From: Citromicrobium sp.
GTDB lineage: Bacteria; Pseudomonadota; Alphaproteobacteria; Sphingomonadales; Sphingomonadaceae
Length of the DNA stretch: 41,226 nt
Direction: 5' to 3'
NCBI GenBank assembly: GCA_002729695.1
Contig: PBYQ01000041.1
Coordinates: 1-41,226 of the forward strand
Shown: positions 18,421 through 27,385 of the stretch, piece by piece
Numbering within the stretch: position 1 is the stretch's first letter
Layout of the letters: each line of letters opens with the position of its first letter
Translations under genes and position numbers: made by a program
The notes under the pieces: generated by a model
The model's database searches: none
The model's input: the letters and a program-made list of their open reading frames with translations, nothing else
Told to the model about the DNA's origin: nothing

Positions 18421-18446
18421 GGAACACACTCGCTTGACGCCCCGTT
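18421..18446 (+). promoter_or_regulatory. Candidate EcfG (general stress sigma factor) promoter for nadA
   Basis: GGAAC at 18421-18425 and CGTT at 18443-18446 are separated by exactly 17 bases, which matches the alphaproteobacterial EcfG consensus GGAAC-N16/17-CGTT. It lies about 47 bases before the nadA ATG and just after the stop of the membrane-protein gene. Confidence 0.5.
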
Positions 18447-18492
18447 CGTTCTATATGCGATCCGCAACACGAACGATCGGGGCCGATACACA

Positions 18493-19482
18493 ATGACCGA
18501 CCAGACCCGCCCGCCAACCGGCGACGACCTGCTTTCCGAGATCGAGCGCCTGCGCAAGGAACGCAATGCGGTGATCCTGGCGCACTATTACCAGCGGCCG
18601 GAGATCCAGGACCTCGCCGATTTCGTGGGCGATTCACTGCAACTCTCGCAGATGGCGGCAGAGACGGATGCGGACGTGATCGCCTTTTGCGGGGTCAAGT
18701 TCATGGCCGACACCGCCAAGATCCTGAGCCCCGAGAAGATCGTCGTCCTGCCCGACATGGACGCCGGCTGCAGCCTCGAAGACTCCTGCCCGCCGGAGAA
18801 GTTCAAGGCTTTCCGCGAGGCGCACCCGGATCATATCGCGCTGACCTACATCAACTGTTCGACCGAGGTGAAAGCCCTGTCGGACGTGATCGTTACCAGT
18901 TCCAGCGCCGAAACGATCATCAGCCAGATCCCGGAGGATCAGCCGATCATCTTCGGGCCGGACCGGCATCTTGGCGGCTATCTCAACCGCAAGTTCAATC
19001 GCGACATGCTGCTGTGGCCGGGCGTGTGCATCGTCCACGAGGCTTTTAGCGAAACCGAGCTTCTCAAGCTCAAGGCGCAGCACCCCGGCGCGCCGATCGC
19101 GGCGCACCCCGAGTGCCCCGCCGCGATCGTCGACCACGCCGACTATGTTGGCTCGACCAGCGGCATCCTGCAGTTCGCCGAGACCTTCCCCGGCGACACG
19201 CTGATCGTCGCGACCGAGCCGCACATCATCCACCAGATGGAAAAGGCGCTGCCGGGCAAGACCTTCATCGGTGCGCCGGGTGCGGACGGCAACTGCAACT
19301 GCAACATCTGCCCGTACATGGCGCTCAACACGCTGGAAAAGCTCTACACCGCGCTGCGCGACCTCACCCCGCAGATCGAGATCGAGGAAGGCCTGCGGTT
19401 GCAGGCAAAGCATAGTCTCGACCGGATGCTGGAAATGGCCAGCGGCACGATCGGCAAGGGCGATCTGGGCAAGATCGACTGA
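18493..19482 (+). CDS. nadA: Quinolinate synthase NadA
   Basis: 4Fe-4S enzyme that condenses iminoaspartate with dihydroxyacetone phosphate to quinolinate in NAD synthesis; 329 residues, cytoplasmic. Visible motifs are AHYYQRPEIQD, FCGVKFMADTAKIL, and the three cluster-cysteine contexts YINCSTEVKAL, AAHPECPA and NCNICPYMALN. The ATG at 18493 gives the family start. nadB and nadC, usual neighbours, are not here. The upstream gap holds a likely EcfG promoter. Confidence 0.97.
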   Translation: MTDQTRPPTGDDLLSEIERLRKERNAVILAHYYQRPEIQDLADFVGDSLQLSQMAAETDADVIAFCGVKFMADTAKILSPEKIVVLPDMDAGCSLEDSCPPEKFKAFREAHPDHIALTYINCSTEVKALSDVIVTSSSAETIISQIPEDQPIIFGPDRHLGGYLNRKFNRDMLLWPGVCIVHEAFSETELLKLKAQHPGAPIAAHPECPAAIVDHADYVGSTSGILQFAETFPGDTLIVATEPHIIHQMEKALPGKTFIGAPGADGNCNCNICPYMALNTLEKLYTALRDLTPQIEIEEGLRLQAKHSLDRMLEMASGTIGKGDLGKID

Positions 19483-19510
19483 TCGCCTCCATCGAGGGAT
19501 CGGGACAAGG

Positions 19511-19543
19511 AAAAAGGCCGGGGCGAACCACCACCCCGGCCTT
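19511..19543 (-). terminator. Strong Rho-independent terminator of the rhodopsin gene
   Basis: A perfect 10-bp stem, AAGGCCGGGG (19514-19523) with CCCCGGCCTT (19534-19543), and a 10-base loop. On the minus strand the stem is followed by TTTTT (19515-19511 read in reverse), the form expected for ending the rhodopsin transcript, whose stop is at 19578. It would also stop nadA transcripts from the other side, less efficiently. Confidence 0.85.
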
Positions 19544-19577
19544 CATCGTATCATCGTCAGGGAGACGATTTGCGAAA

Positions 19578-20489
19578 TTACGGTGCGCGCCGCAGCCCCG
19601 GCCCGCCGGTGTTCGGCTTTTCGGGCGGAGACGCCATGGCGTCGGCGGCGGGCATATAGCCTTCGAAAGCGCTCCGGCGCAGCACGAAGCGCGCCAGGAT
19701 CAGGCCGTAGATCAGCTTGGTGGCGATGTCCGCGAAGCAGAAGATCGCCTGCTGGGCGACGACGATTTCGCCCTTCGGCCCGAGCTGCGGCAATGCGTAG
19801 GCGATCGGATAGAGCCCCCAGGTCGCGAGGAAGAACCACCACAGGTTGTTGGGCCACGGCTTCAGGATGTCGGGCGTGTTGACCATCCCTGCAATCAGCG
19901 TCTGTCGCACTTCCAGGATGAGCCACAGGAAGAAGATCGTGGAGACGACGCCCCACAGGTTGAGATGCGAGAAATCGCCGACAGCGCCGAACTGGCCGTA
20001 AAGACCGGCCCAGATCATCAGCACCCCGGGCACCGCCATCCGCAGCGCCCTGCGGTTCACATCGGACTGGCGCAGGCCCATCGCGATCGCCAGCTGCGTG
20101 AGCAGGATGGGCACCGTGATCGTCCAGTTGCCGTACCGATAGGCGTTGGTGAAGACCTCGTTTTCAGCCAGCGGACGGAACGCCCCATCGACGAAGGCGT
20201 AGCTTTCCTTCCACAGCGAGAATTCCTGCAGCAGGCTGATCCCGGCGCTCGCCATGACGACAGCCGAAAGGATCGGCACCAGCCGGTAACGGGGCGCGAG
20301 ATTGTGCGCGCTCATCACGAAGAACAGGATGAAGGCGAAAAATGCGCCGTAACTAACCATAAGGATTAACGATACCAGCTGGTACTGCTGGCTCGTCAGG
20401 GTGACGATATTCTCGATGCTGGAAAGCGCGGCCTGCGCCTGTGCAATCGAGGGTTCGATAACGGTGTTATCGGTTACGGGGGCAGCCAT
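19578..20489 (-). CDS. Microbial rhodopsin with NTQ motif (predicted light-driven chloride pump)
   Basis: 303-residue, seven-helix retinal protein. Helix C reads AYRYGNWTITVPILLTQL: Arg118, then Asn121, Thr125 and Gln132 at the places of bacteriorhodopsin Asp85, Thr89 and Asp96. This gives the NTQ motif known from Nonlabens NM-R3 and Fulvimarina pelagi rhodopsins, which pump chloride inward. Helix G carries Asp254 and the retinal lysine Lys258 (FCFADIATKLIYG). Leu129 at the colour-tuning position suggests green absorption. An N-terminal extension of about 35 residues precedes helix A, and a Pro/Ala-rich tail follows helix G. The ATG at 20489 has an AAGGA ribosome site. No retinal-forming dioxygenase or carotenoid gene is in the window. 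Confidence 0.93.
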   Translation of the reverse strand: MAAPVTDNTVIEPSIAQAQAALSSIENIVTLTSQQYQLVSLILMVSYGAFFAFILFFVMSAHNLAPRYRLVPILSAVVMASAGISLLQEFSLWKESYAFVDGAFRPLAENEVFTNAYRYGNWTITVPILLTQLAIAMGLRQSDVNRRALRMAVPGVLMIWAGLYGQFGAVGDFSHLNLWGVVSTIFFLWLILEVRQTLIAGMVNTPDILKPWPNNLWWFFLATWGLYPIAYALPQLGPKGEIVVAQQAIFCFADIATKLIYGLILARFVLRRSAFEGYMPAADAMASPPEKPNTGGPGLRRAP

Positions 20490-20662
20490 GTACGTCCTTT
20501 CAGGGGCGGAACGCGACCGGACCGCCACAGCCGCGCTCAATTGCAGGAAGCGGGTGCAAGTGCAATTCCGGTAAGGATAATCTGCGCATCCGCGTTTCGC
20601 CGCGAGACACACACGGGCAAAGTTCCTAATTGGGCCCCACAACAGGAAAGAGACGCACGGAA
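20490..20662. promoter_or_regulatory. Shared divergent promoter region of rhodopsin and DUF2254 genes
   Basis: The 173-base gap between the two divergent starts must hold both promoters. I see GGAACTTTGCCCG on the minus strand (around 20614-20626), which begins like an EcfG -35 element but lacks a CGTT partner at the right spacing. I cannot place -10 elements with confidence. Confidence 0.35.
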
Positions 20663-21985
20663 ATGATCGCCAGACTGCGCAAATTGTGGAGCGACATTAA
20701 CGCCAGTTATTGGTTCTTTCCGGGCCTGTTCGCGTTCGCGACGCTGCTGCTTGCGATCCTGACCGTCGAACTCGACCGGCGTGGGCTGACCGGATGGATC
20801 GACCAGCTCAACTGGCTGCCGCCCGCCCGGCCCGAGGGGGCGAGCAACATGCTGACCGTGATCGCCGGTTCGATGATCGGCGTGGCGTCGACCGTGTTCT
20901 CGATCACGATCGCAGCCGTCGCCTATGCCAGCGGAAATTATGGCCCGCGTCTGCTGACCAACTTCATGGAAGACCGGGGCAACCAGCTGAGCCTCGCGAC
21001 CTTTATCGGCACCTTCGTTTACGCGATTACCGTGCTGCTGTCGGTGCGCATGCCCGACGAAGCCGGGATGCTGGCCGCGCAGGGCGGTTACAAGGGCTTC
21101 GTCCCCCAGCTGTCGCTGCTGGTGGCATACCTGTTCATGGCCATGTCGGTCATGGTGCTGGTCTATTTCCTCAACCACGTGCCATCTTCGATCCGGATCA
21201 ACGCGGTGCTCGAAGGGATCGGCCGTCGCCTGCTCTCCGCGATCCGCAAGAACTTCGACGAACCGATGAAGGCGCGGGTCGAGGGCAAGGTGCGTGAAGG
21301 AACACCCATCTTCGCCAACGGCACCGGCTATATCCAGGTGATCAACTGGAACGAGCTGCTGGAGGTCGCCCGCGATAGTGGCGCGGAACTGCAGCTTGCG
21401 GTGCGCACGGGCGACTTCGTCCATCCGTCGGTCGCGATCGGATACTGGTCCGAACAGCCCGATGAAAAATGGAGCGACGAAGTGCGCGACTGCTTTGCAC
21501 TGGGCGATGCGCGCACTCCGACGCAGGATCTCCATTTCATGATGGACGAACTGGTCGAGATCGGGCTGCGTGCGCTCTCCCCCGGGATCAACGACCCTTT
21601 CACGGCGATTTCTGCGCTGCACTGGATCGGGGCGGCGACCGCTGAGTTGGGCAAGCGCGATCTGAACTGGTCGGTCGGCAAGCCGGACGAGGACGGCCGC
21701 CATCCCCTGCTGCCGATGGCCGACGACTTCAGCCATTACGTTCGGCGCGGTTTCGGTACGATCCGGTCTGCGGTGGCAACGAGCCCCCCGGCCGCGACGG
21801 TCATGCTCGATGCGCTCGAGAGTACTGCGGCGACGATTACCGATCCGGTCCGCCACAAGGTCGTGCGCGACGAGGCACACCAGCTCATGCGGCAGGCGAA
21901 GACCTGTCTGGTCGGCCCCGATCTCGAGCAGGTCGAGGCGCATTACGCGCTGTTCTGCAAACGCGTGGCGGATGGTCCCGAATAG
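20663..21985 (+). CDS. DUF2254 membrane protein
   Basis: 440 residues. The N-terminal half has four TM helices (about 18-38, 66-90, 108-128, 145-168) and contains ASTVFSITIAAVAYASGNYGPRLL, the core of the DUF2254 family of unknown function. The C-terminal half is soluble, with SPGINDPFTA in the middle. ATG at 20663; an upstream TTG at 20630 would add 11 residues with no family support. It is divergent from the rhodopsin gene, and its stop lies 3 bases from the stop of the EamA gene. Confidence 0.87.
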   Translation: MIARLRKLWSDINASYWFFPGLFAFATLLLAILTVELDRRGLTGWIDQLNWLPPARPEGASNMLTVIAGSMIGVASTVFSITIAAVAYASGNYGPRLLTNFMEDRGNQLSLATFIGTFVYAITVLLSVRMPDEAGMLAAQGGYKGFVPQLSLLVAYLFMAMSVMVLVYFLNHVPSSIRINAVLEGIGRRLLSAIRKNFDEPMKARVEGKVREGTPIFANGTGYIQVINWNELLEVARDSGAELQLAVRTGDFVHPSVAIGYWSEQPDEKWSDEVRDCFALGDARTPTQDLHFMMDELVEIGLRALSPGINDPFTAISALHWIGAATAELGKRDLNWSVGKPDEDGRHPLLPMADDFSHYVRRGFGTIRSAVATSPPAATVMLDALESTAATITDPVRHKVVRDEAHQLMRQAKTCLVGPDLEQVEAHYALFCKRVADGPE

Positions 21986-21988
21986 GCG

Positions 21989-22894
21989 TCATCCGACGCG
22001 CGCACGCGCGACCGCAAGCGCCGCGCCCACCATCGCCATCCCGAGCAGATCGAGCGGGCTGAGCACTTCGCCGAACGCAAAGTAGCCGCACACGACCGCG
22101 ACTGCAGGCTGCATCAGCAGTGCGAGCCCGATGATCATCGGCGGAAAGGCACGCAGGGCGAATACCAGCAGCCCCTGCCCGATCACCTGACTGAGCAAAG
22201 CGAGGATGATCAGCGGGGTCCAGTCGTGCGGCCATACCGGCTCTCCCTTCACCAGCGCGAGAACCAGCAACACCGGCGCCCCGATCATGCACACCCGCGC
22301 AAGCAGCCCCCAGCTGCCAAGCGCGCGGCGCGCATCCTGCAAGCTCAGCAGGTACACCGCGTAGAACAGCCCCGCAGTGATGCAGAACAGATCGCCCACC
22401 AAGGTGGTCGCGCTGATATCCGCGCTGCGCCCCAGCAGAATGGCCGAGCCGCCAAGTGCAAGCACGATCGCCAGCCATTCTGCGCGTGCGGGCAACGTGC
22501 GAGCCACCGCCAGCCCCCAGAACAACAAGACGATGCTCCCCGCATTGCCGAACAGCGTCGCATTGCCCAGCCGCGTGTGCTCGATCCCGATGTGCCAGCT
22601 GCCGAGATCGATCGCGAATGCGATCGCCCCGAGCGCCACCAGCCATGCGGTCCGCCGGGGCACCCCGAATACGGGCTGGCCTGCCCGGCGTGCGATCAAC
22701 CAGATCACCGGCAACGCCAGCGTCAAACGCCAGAATCCCGCGGCGACAGGCCCGCTATCGGCCAGCCGGACCGACCACGGGCCCAAAGCCAGTGCGATAT
22801 TCCCCACGATCAGCGCCGCCCAGTGGAGTCCACCGGGAGAGATGCTTTGCGGTGCGAAAGGCGAACTATCGCCGGGGTTGCTTGCGGTGGCCAT
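21989..22894 (-). CDS. EamA/DMT-family transporter
   Basis: 301 residues, ten predicted TM helices in two EamA repeats (about 25-150 and 165-295). The first repeat has WSVRLADSGPVAAGFWRLTLALP and the second ends in GYFAFGEVLSPLDLLGMAMVG, both typical of drug/metabolite exporters. The substrate is not predictable. The start ATG at 22894 is divergent from the old yellow enzyme gene. Confidence 0.9.
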   Translation of the reverse strand: MATASNPGDSSPFAPQSISPGGLHWAALIVGNIALALGPWSVRLADSGPVAAGFWRLTLALPVIWLIARRAGQPVFGVPRRTAWLVALGAIAFAIDLGSWHIGIEHTRLGNATLFGNAGSIVLLFWGLAVARTLPARAEWLAIVLALGGSAILLGRSADISATTLVGDLFCITAGLFYAVYLLSLQDARRALGSWGLLARVCMIGAPVLLVLALVKGEPVWPHDWTPLIILALLSQVIGQGLLVFALRAFPPMIIGLALLMQPAVAVVCGYFAFGEVLSPLDLLGMAMVGAALAVARARVG

Positions 22895-22953
22895 TGTGCG
22901 CCCCTAACTCCGCGCAACTCATCCGGGTCAACAAAAATAAGGAGACCGCCTCC

Positions 22954-24063
22954 ATGTACGACGCCCTGTTCCAGCCGCTCCGCCTCGGTGCGATCGAAGC
23001 CCCCAACCGCATTCTGATGGCCCCGCTTACCCGCGGACGCGCCACCCCGCCGAACTTCGTGCCCAACGAAATGATGGAAACCTACTACCGCCAGCGCGCG
23101 GGCGCGGGTCTGATCATCAGCGAAGCAACCGGGATCAGCGTCGAAGGGCTCGGCTGGCCCAACGCGCCGGGCATCTGGAGCGAAGAGCAAGTGGAAGGCT
23201 GGAAGCCGATCACCGATGGCGTCCACGAGGAAGGCGGACGGATCGTCCTCCAAATGTGGCACATGGGGCGGATCGTGCACCCCGATTTTCTTGGCGGCGA
23301 ACCGCCGGTCTCGGCAAGCGCGACCACCGCACCGGGACACGCGCACACGCCGACGGGGCGCAAGGACTACGCACAGGCGCGCGCACTCACGCTCGACGAG
23401 ATCAAGCGCGTGGTCGAAGATTACCGCAAGGCGGGCGAAAATGCGAAGAAAGCGGGCTTCGACGGCGTGCAGCTGCACGGCGCAAATGGCTACCTGATCG
23501 ACCAGTTCCTGCGCCGCAGCACCAACCTGCGCGAAGACGAATATGGTGGCTCGGCGGAAAACCGCTCGCGCCTGCTCGGCGAGGTGCTCGATGTGCTGAT
23601 CGATGTTTGGGGGGCGGATCGTGTTGGCCTTCGCCTGTCGCCCAACGGCGAGACGCAAGGGGCGGACGATCCCGATCCGGCAGAAACCTTCGGTGCGGCG
23701 GCCAAGGTCGCGCAGGATCGCAAGATCGCGTTCCTCGAACTGCGCCAGCCGGGCCCGGACGGTACTTTCGGCAATACCGACGTGCCGCAGCAGGACGCGC
23801 ATATCCGCGGTATCTATACCGGCCCGCTGGTGCTCAACAGCGACTACGGGCCGGAAGATGCCGCAAAGGATGTCGAGAGCGGTCGCGCCGACGCAATCAG
23901 CTTCGGTCGCCCCTTCATCTCCAACCCCGACCTGCCCACCCGGATCGCGAAAGGCGCGCACCTAGCGGAAAACGTCAACGTCCCGCAGAGCTGGTATCTG
24001 CCCGGGGCGGAAGGGTACATCGATTACCCGACGCTGGAAGAGGAAACGGCGGAAACCGCCTGA
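22954..24063 (+). CDS. Old yellow enzyme-family alkene reductase (NemA-like)
   Basis: FMN-dependent NAD(P)H ene-reductase, 369 residues, a TIM-barrel of normal length, cytoplasmic. Motifs: NRILMAPLTRGRA at the start, the substrate pair His175/Asn178 with Tyr180 in VQLHGANGYLIDQFLRRSTN, EDEYGGSAENRSR, and the FMN phosphate region SFGRPFISNPDLP. It reduces activated C=C bonds in electrophiles such as enones, maleimides or nitro compounds; the natural substrate is unknown. An AAGGAG ribosome site precedes the ATG. Confidence 0.95.
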   Translation: MYDALFQPLRLGAIEAPNRILMAPLTRGRATPPNFVPNEMMETYYRQRAGAGLIISEATGISVEGLGWPNAPGIWSEEQVEGWKPITDGVHEEGGRIVLQMWHMGRIVHPDFLGGEPPVSASATTAPGHAHTPTGRKDYAQARALTLDEIKRVVEDYRKAGENAKKAGFDGVQLHGANGYLIDQFLRRSTNLREDEYGGSAENRSRLLGEVLDVLIDVWGADRVGLRLSPNGETQGADDPDPAETFGAAAKVAQDRKIAFLELRQPGPDGTFGNTDVPQQDAHIRGIYTGPLVLNSDYGPEDAAKDVESGRADAISFGRPFISNPDLPTRIAKGAHLAENVNVPQSWYLPGAEGYIDYPTLEEETAETA

Positions 24064-24084
24064 ACCTGAAGAGACGGGACGGCG

Positions 24085-24333
24085 CTACCCGGCGTCGTCC
24101 TCGTCCTTCGTATCGCCATCGCCATCAGCGTCAGCATCGGTCTCGTCATTGCCGCGCTGGGGCGATTGCGACTTCACTTCGCCGACGGGCAGCATCGCGT
24201 CGCTGATTGTCCCGCCATAGACCTGCCCCTGCGGCCCTGCCTCCTTGGTCGCATCGGCGGCAGGCGTCTTCTCGTCGCCGCAGGCGGACAGCAGCAGCGC
24301 AACGGCGGGCAGTACGAGGGCGTAGCGGGTCAT
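24085..24333 (-). CDS. Small lipoprotein of unknown function
   Basis: 82 residues. An N-terminal lipobox LLLSACGD makes Cys18 the predicted lipidated residue, after a short basic-hydrophobic signal. The mature part is short, Gly/Gln-containing, and ends in a very acidic Asp-rich tail ([14 protein letters not shown]) that might bind cations. The ATG overlaps the lipB stop by 4 bases, so it is translationally coupled to lipB. No homologue is recognised. Confidence 0.75.
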   Translation of the reverse strand: MTRYALVLPAVALLLSACGDEKTPAADATKEAGPQGQVYGGTISDAMLPVGEVKSQSPQRGNDETDADADGDGDTKDEDDAG

Positions 24334-24989
24334 CGGGCGTCCTGTTGTTCGAGTGCCTTCAGAAAGGCCGGGGCGTTCGCGCGCAATGCCTCATCCCATG
24401 CACCCGGCGCAAGATCGATGCCGAGATCGGCCAGGCTAGTGACCCCGAATTCGTCGATCCCGCACGGGACGATTCCAGAGAAGTGCGAAAGATCGGGCGA
24501 CAGGTTCACCGCAAATCCATGCATCGTCACCCAGCGGCGAACGCGCACGCCGATCGCGCCGATCTTGGCTTCGCGCCCGTCGGGCCCTTTGGTCCAGATG
24601 CCGACCCGCTCCGGCACGGTCCAGCTTTCGACACCGAACTGGCCGAGTGTCGCCGCCACCCAATCCTCCAGCGCGTGGACGAAGCGTCTCACGTCCTTTC
24701 CCCGCTCGCGCAGGTCGAGGAGCACGTAAGTCACCCGCTGGCCGGGCCCGTGATAGGTGTAGCGGCCGCCCCGCCCTGCCTCGATCACCTCGAACCGCGG
24801 ATCGAGCAGCTCGCTCGCCGCAGCGCTGGTGCCCGCAGTGTATACGGGCGGATGTTCGAGCAGCCAGAACATCTCGCACGCATCACCGGCAGCTATCGCC
24901 TCGTTGCGCGCCTCCATCTCTGCCAGCGCCTGGCGATAGGGAACGCGCTCAGCCTCGACGCGCCATTCGATCTGTTCGATTCCGGCCAT
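24330..24989 (-). CDS. lipB: Octanoyl-[ACP]:protein N-octanoyltransferase LipB
   Basis: Moves the octanoyl group from ACP to lipoyl domains in lipoate synthesis; 219 residues, cytoplasmic. Motifs: [15 protein letters not shown], catalytic Lys142 ([10 protein letters not shown]) and nucleophile Cys176 ([16 protein letters not shown]). The ATG at 24989 gives the family start [10 protein letters not shown]; the longer frame upstream is rejected because it would overlap the leader of the divergent membrane-protein gene. The lipoprotein gene overlaps its stop. Confidence 0.96.
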   Translation of the reverse strand: MAGIEQIEWRVEAERVPYRQALAEMEARNEAIAAGDACEMFWLLEHPPVYTAGTSAAASELLDPRFEVIEAGRGGRYTYHGPGQRVTYVLLDLRERGKDVRRFVHALEDWVAATLGQFGVESWTVPERVGIWTKGPDGREAKIGAIGVRVRRWVTMHGFAVNLSPDLSHFSGIVPCGIDEFGVTSLADLGIDLAPGAWDEALRANAPAFLKALEQQDAR

Positions 24990-25050
24990 TTTCGTTTGCG
25001 TGGCGCAAGGCCGGTCGCTTATCAAGAGCCCACATTTTTCAGGGGGTGGC

Positions 25051-25875
25051 ATGAAGCTCGATATCAACCGCGCGTGGACCGACGCGATCAATCTGATCCA
25101 GACCAACCTTTCGGTGGTCGCGGTCGTGGCGGGCGTGTTCTTCTTCCTGCCCTACCTCGCTTTCGTTCTGTTCATGCCGGACGTCTCGGCGATGGGCATC
25201 GAGTCCAATCCGCAAGACCCGACGGCTGCGTTCAATCAGGTCATGGCGCTCTACGCCGATATCTGGTGGATGGTCGCCTTGCTGACCGTTGCACAGACCA
25301 TCGGAACACTCGCCCTGCTGGCACTGCTGCGTGCCGGAAACCGGCCGACCGTGGGTCAGGCGATCGCGATTGGTGCGATCGGCTTTCTGACCTCGATCGC
25401 CGCGACCATCATCTTTTACATCGGCTTTAGCGTGGTGGCGGGCCTGATCCTCGGCGCGGCGATGGCGGTCGGTGTGACCGCGCTGACCGTGATCCTCGCA
25501 ATCGCGATTTTCGTCGCGTTCGTTTACATCGCGATCAAGCTCTCGCTCCTGGCGCCGGTGATCGCGATCGAGAAGGTCTACAATCCGTTCGCCGCGATGA
25601 TGCGGTCGTGGCGGCTGACCAAGGGTAATTCGCTGCGCATTTTCGCATTTTTGGCGCTGCTAATCATCGCGGTCGTCGTCGTCAGCATGGTCCTCGGCCT
25701 GATCGTGGGCCTCGTCTTCGGCCTCGCCGGTGGCGAAGTCGCACGGATCGGCGGTGGATTGTTCAATTCGCTGCTCAACGCGGTGTACGTGGTGCTGATG
25801 CTCGGCGTGCTGGCGGCGATCCATCGCCAACTGGCCGGGCCCGATGCCGAAGTGGTCAGCGAAACCTTCGAATAA
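25051..25875 (+). CDS. Integral membrane protein, six or so TM helices
   Basis: 274 residues, very hydrophobic, with a short N-terminal amphipathic segment ([19 protein letters not shown]). The plan resembles the membrane domain seen with glycerophosphodiester phosphodiesterases and DUF975-like proteins: several TM helices and the polar stretch [17 protein letters not shown]. Such proteins are common in sphingomonads, with no assigned function. The ATG at 25051 follows GGGGGTGG; an MFS gene follows 59 bases later on the same strand. Confidence 0.75.
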   Translation: MKLDINRAWTDAINLIQTNLSVVAVVAGVFFFLPYLAFVLFMPDVSAMGIESNPQDPTAAFNQVMALYADIWWMVALLTVAQTIGTLALLALLRAGNRPTVGQAIAIGAIGFLTSIAATIIFYIGFSVVAGLILGAAMAVGVTALTVILAIAIFVAFVYIAIKLSLLAPVIAIEKVYNPFAAMMRSWRLTKGNSLRIFAFLALLIIAVVVVSMVLGLIVGLVFGLAGGEVARIGGGLFNSLLNAVYVVLMLGVLAAIHRQLAGPDAEVVSETFE

Positions 25876-25934
25876 GCCGCAGGCCGCTCCGGGTGATTGC
25901 CAGCGTGGCGCACGCGGCCTAGCGTCGCGCCGTA

Positions 25935-27356
25935 ATGGCCGCCCATACCGATACCTCCGCCGAACCGGAACGCACTGCAGCGCCGCACATGCCGCCCTCG
26001 GCGATCGCCGTGGAAACGGGGATACCGCGCGGCCGCATGGCGCTCCTGTTCACCGTGGTGCTGGTTTCCGCGGCGGGCAACACCGCTATGCAATCGGTCA
26101 TGCCGTCGATCGGGACCGCGCTGGGCGTGGCCGACGTGTGGATCAGCCTCGCCTACAGCTGGTCCGCGCTGCTATGGGTGATCTTTGCGCCGTACTGGGC
26201 GAGCCGGTCGGACCGGCGCGGTCGCAAGGCGATGATGGCCCTGGGCCTGGCTGGCTTTGTGGCATCGATGGGCCTGTGCGGCGCGGTATTGTGGATCGGC
26301 CTCGCGGGCTGGCTCACCCCGCTGCTGACCCTGCTGCTGTTTGCGCTGTGCCGATCGCTCTACGGCCTGCTCGGCTCCGCCGCGCCGCCTGCAGTGCAGG
26401 CCTATGTCGCCAGCCGCACACCACGCGCCGAGCGCACGCAGGCGCTGTCGCTGATCTCGTCGAGCTTCGGGCTCGGCACGGTGATCGGCCCCGCGCTTGC
26501 CCCGATGCTGATATTCCCGCTGGCCGGACTGACCGGCCCGTTCTTTTCCTTCGCGATGATTGGCATCCTCGCGATCATCGCCCTGCGGCTTCGCCTGCCC
26601 GACGACGAGCCGCGCTTCGCTGCGCGCGGGCTGGCCTTCGATGCGCCCTATGGCGGTAGCGGCGCGGGCCGCCACGCGACCGACGATGAAGCCGAGGGAG
26701 TGGGAGATACTTCCCCCGCCGCCGGCCAACCCCTACCGGACGCTTCGGATGCGCCCGTTCTGAAATGGACCGACCCGCGCATTCGCCCGTGGTTGCTTTC
26801 CGGCCTGCTGGGTGGCCACGCGCAGGCGATGATGCTCGGCATCGCAGGGTTCCTGGTGCTCGACCGGCTGGGCCTTCGCGACGATCCGATGGCCGGTGCC
26901 GGTCCGGTCAGTATCGTGCTGATGATCGGCGCGGTCGCCACGTTGTTCGCCCAATGGGGCCTCATCCCCGTACTGCATCTCGGCCCGCGCGTCTCGACGC
27001 TGGCGGGCATGGCGCTGAGCGTCGTGGGCGCTGCGATTTTCGGCACCGCTGGCGATCTTCACGGCATCGCACTCGGTTTCGCCATCGCCGCGCTGGGCTT
27101 CGGCCTGTTCCGCCCCGGTTTCACCTCGGGCATGTCGCTCTCGGTCAGCAGGCCCGAACAGGGCCAGGTCTCGGGCAAGGTCGCCAGCGTCAACGGCGCG
27201 AGCTACATCTACGCGCCCGCGCTGGGCGTCTGGCTGTACGGCCACAGCGACTGGATCGGCTTCGCCGCGATCATCGGTTTCTGCGTCGCGGTGATGGTGA
27301 TCGGCTGGACCCGGCTCGACAGCGACGAGGCTCTGATGGCTCGCGCCGACGACTAG
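25935..27356 (+). CDS. Major facilitator superfamily transporter
   Basis: 473 residues, about 12 TM helices. The MFS loop 2-3 signature reads YWASRSDRRGRKAMM, and the segment SSSFGLGTVIGPALAPML fits the drug-efflux group with 12 helices. A charged central loop (about 222-275, rich in Ala/Asp/Glu/Pro) separates the halves. It is probably a drug or metabolite exporter; substrate is not predictable. It converges with arsC with 29 bases between stops. Confidence 0.88.
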   Translation: MAAHTDTSAEPERTAAPHMPPSAIAVETGIPRGRMALLFTVVLVSAAGNTAMQSVMPSIGTALGVADVWISLAYSWSALLWVIFAPYWASRSDRRGRKAMMALGLAGFVASMGLCGAVLWIGLAGWLTPLLTLLLFALCRSLYGLLGSAAPPAVQAYVASRTPRAERTQALSLISSSFGLGTVIGPALAPMLIFPLAGLTGPFFSFAMIGILAIIALRLRLPDDEPRFAARGLAFDAPYGGSGAGRHATDDEAEGVGDTSPAAGQPLPDASDAPVLKWTDPRIRPWLLSGLLGGHAQAMMLGIAGFLVLDRLGLRDDPMAGAGPVSIVLMIGAVATLFAQWGLIPVLHLGPRVSTLAGMALSVVGAAIFGTAGDLHGIALGFAIAALGFGLFRPGFTSGMSLSVSRPEQGQVSGKVASVNGASYIYAPALGVWLYGHSDWIGFAAIIGFCVAVMVIGWTRLDSDEALMARADD

Positions 27357-27385
27357 GCCTCTTCGGGACTGGGCAGACGAAGGAT

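Noticed and set aside
20610..20630. GGAACTTTGCCCG as an EcfG promoter for the rhodopsin gene
   Set aside because: No CGTT is found 16 or 17 bases downstream on the minus strand.
20537..21943. Minus-strand ORF of 468 codons
   Set aside because: It is antisense to the DUF2254 gene and rich in Arg, Asp and His as GC-rich shadows are.
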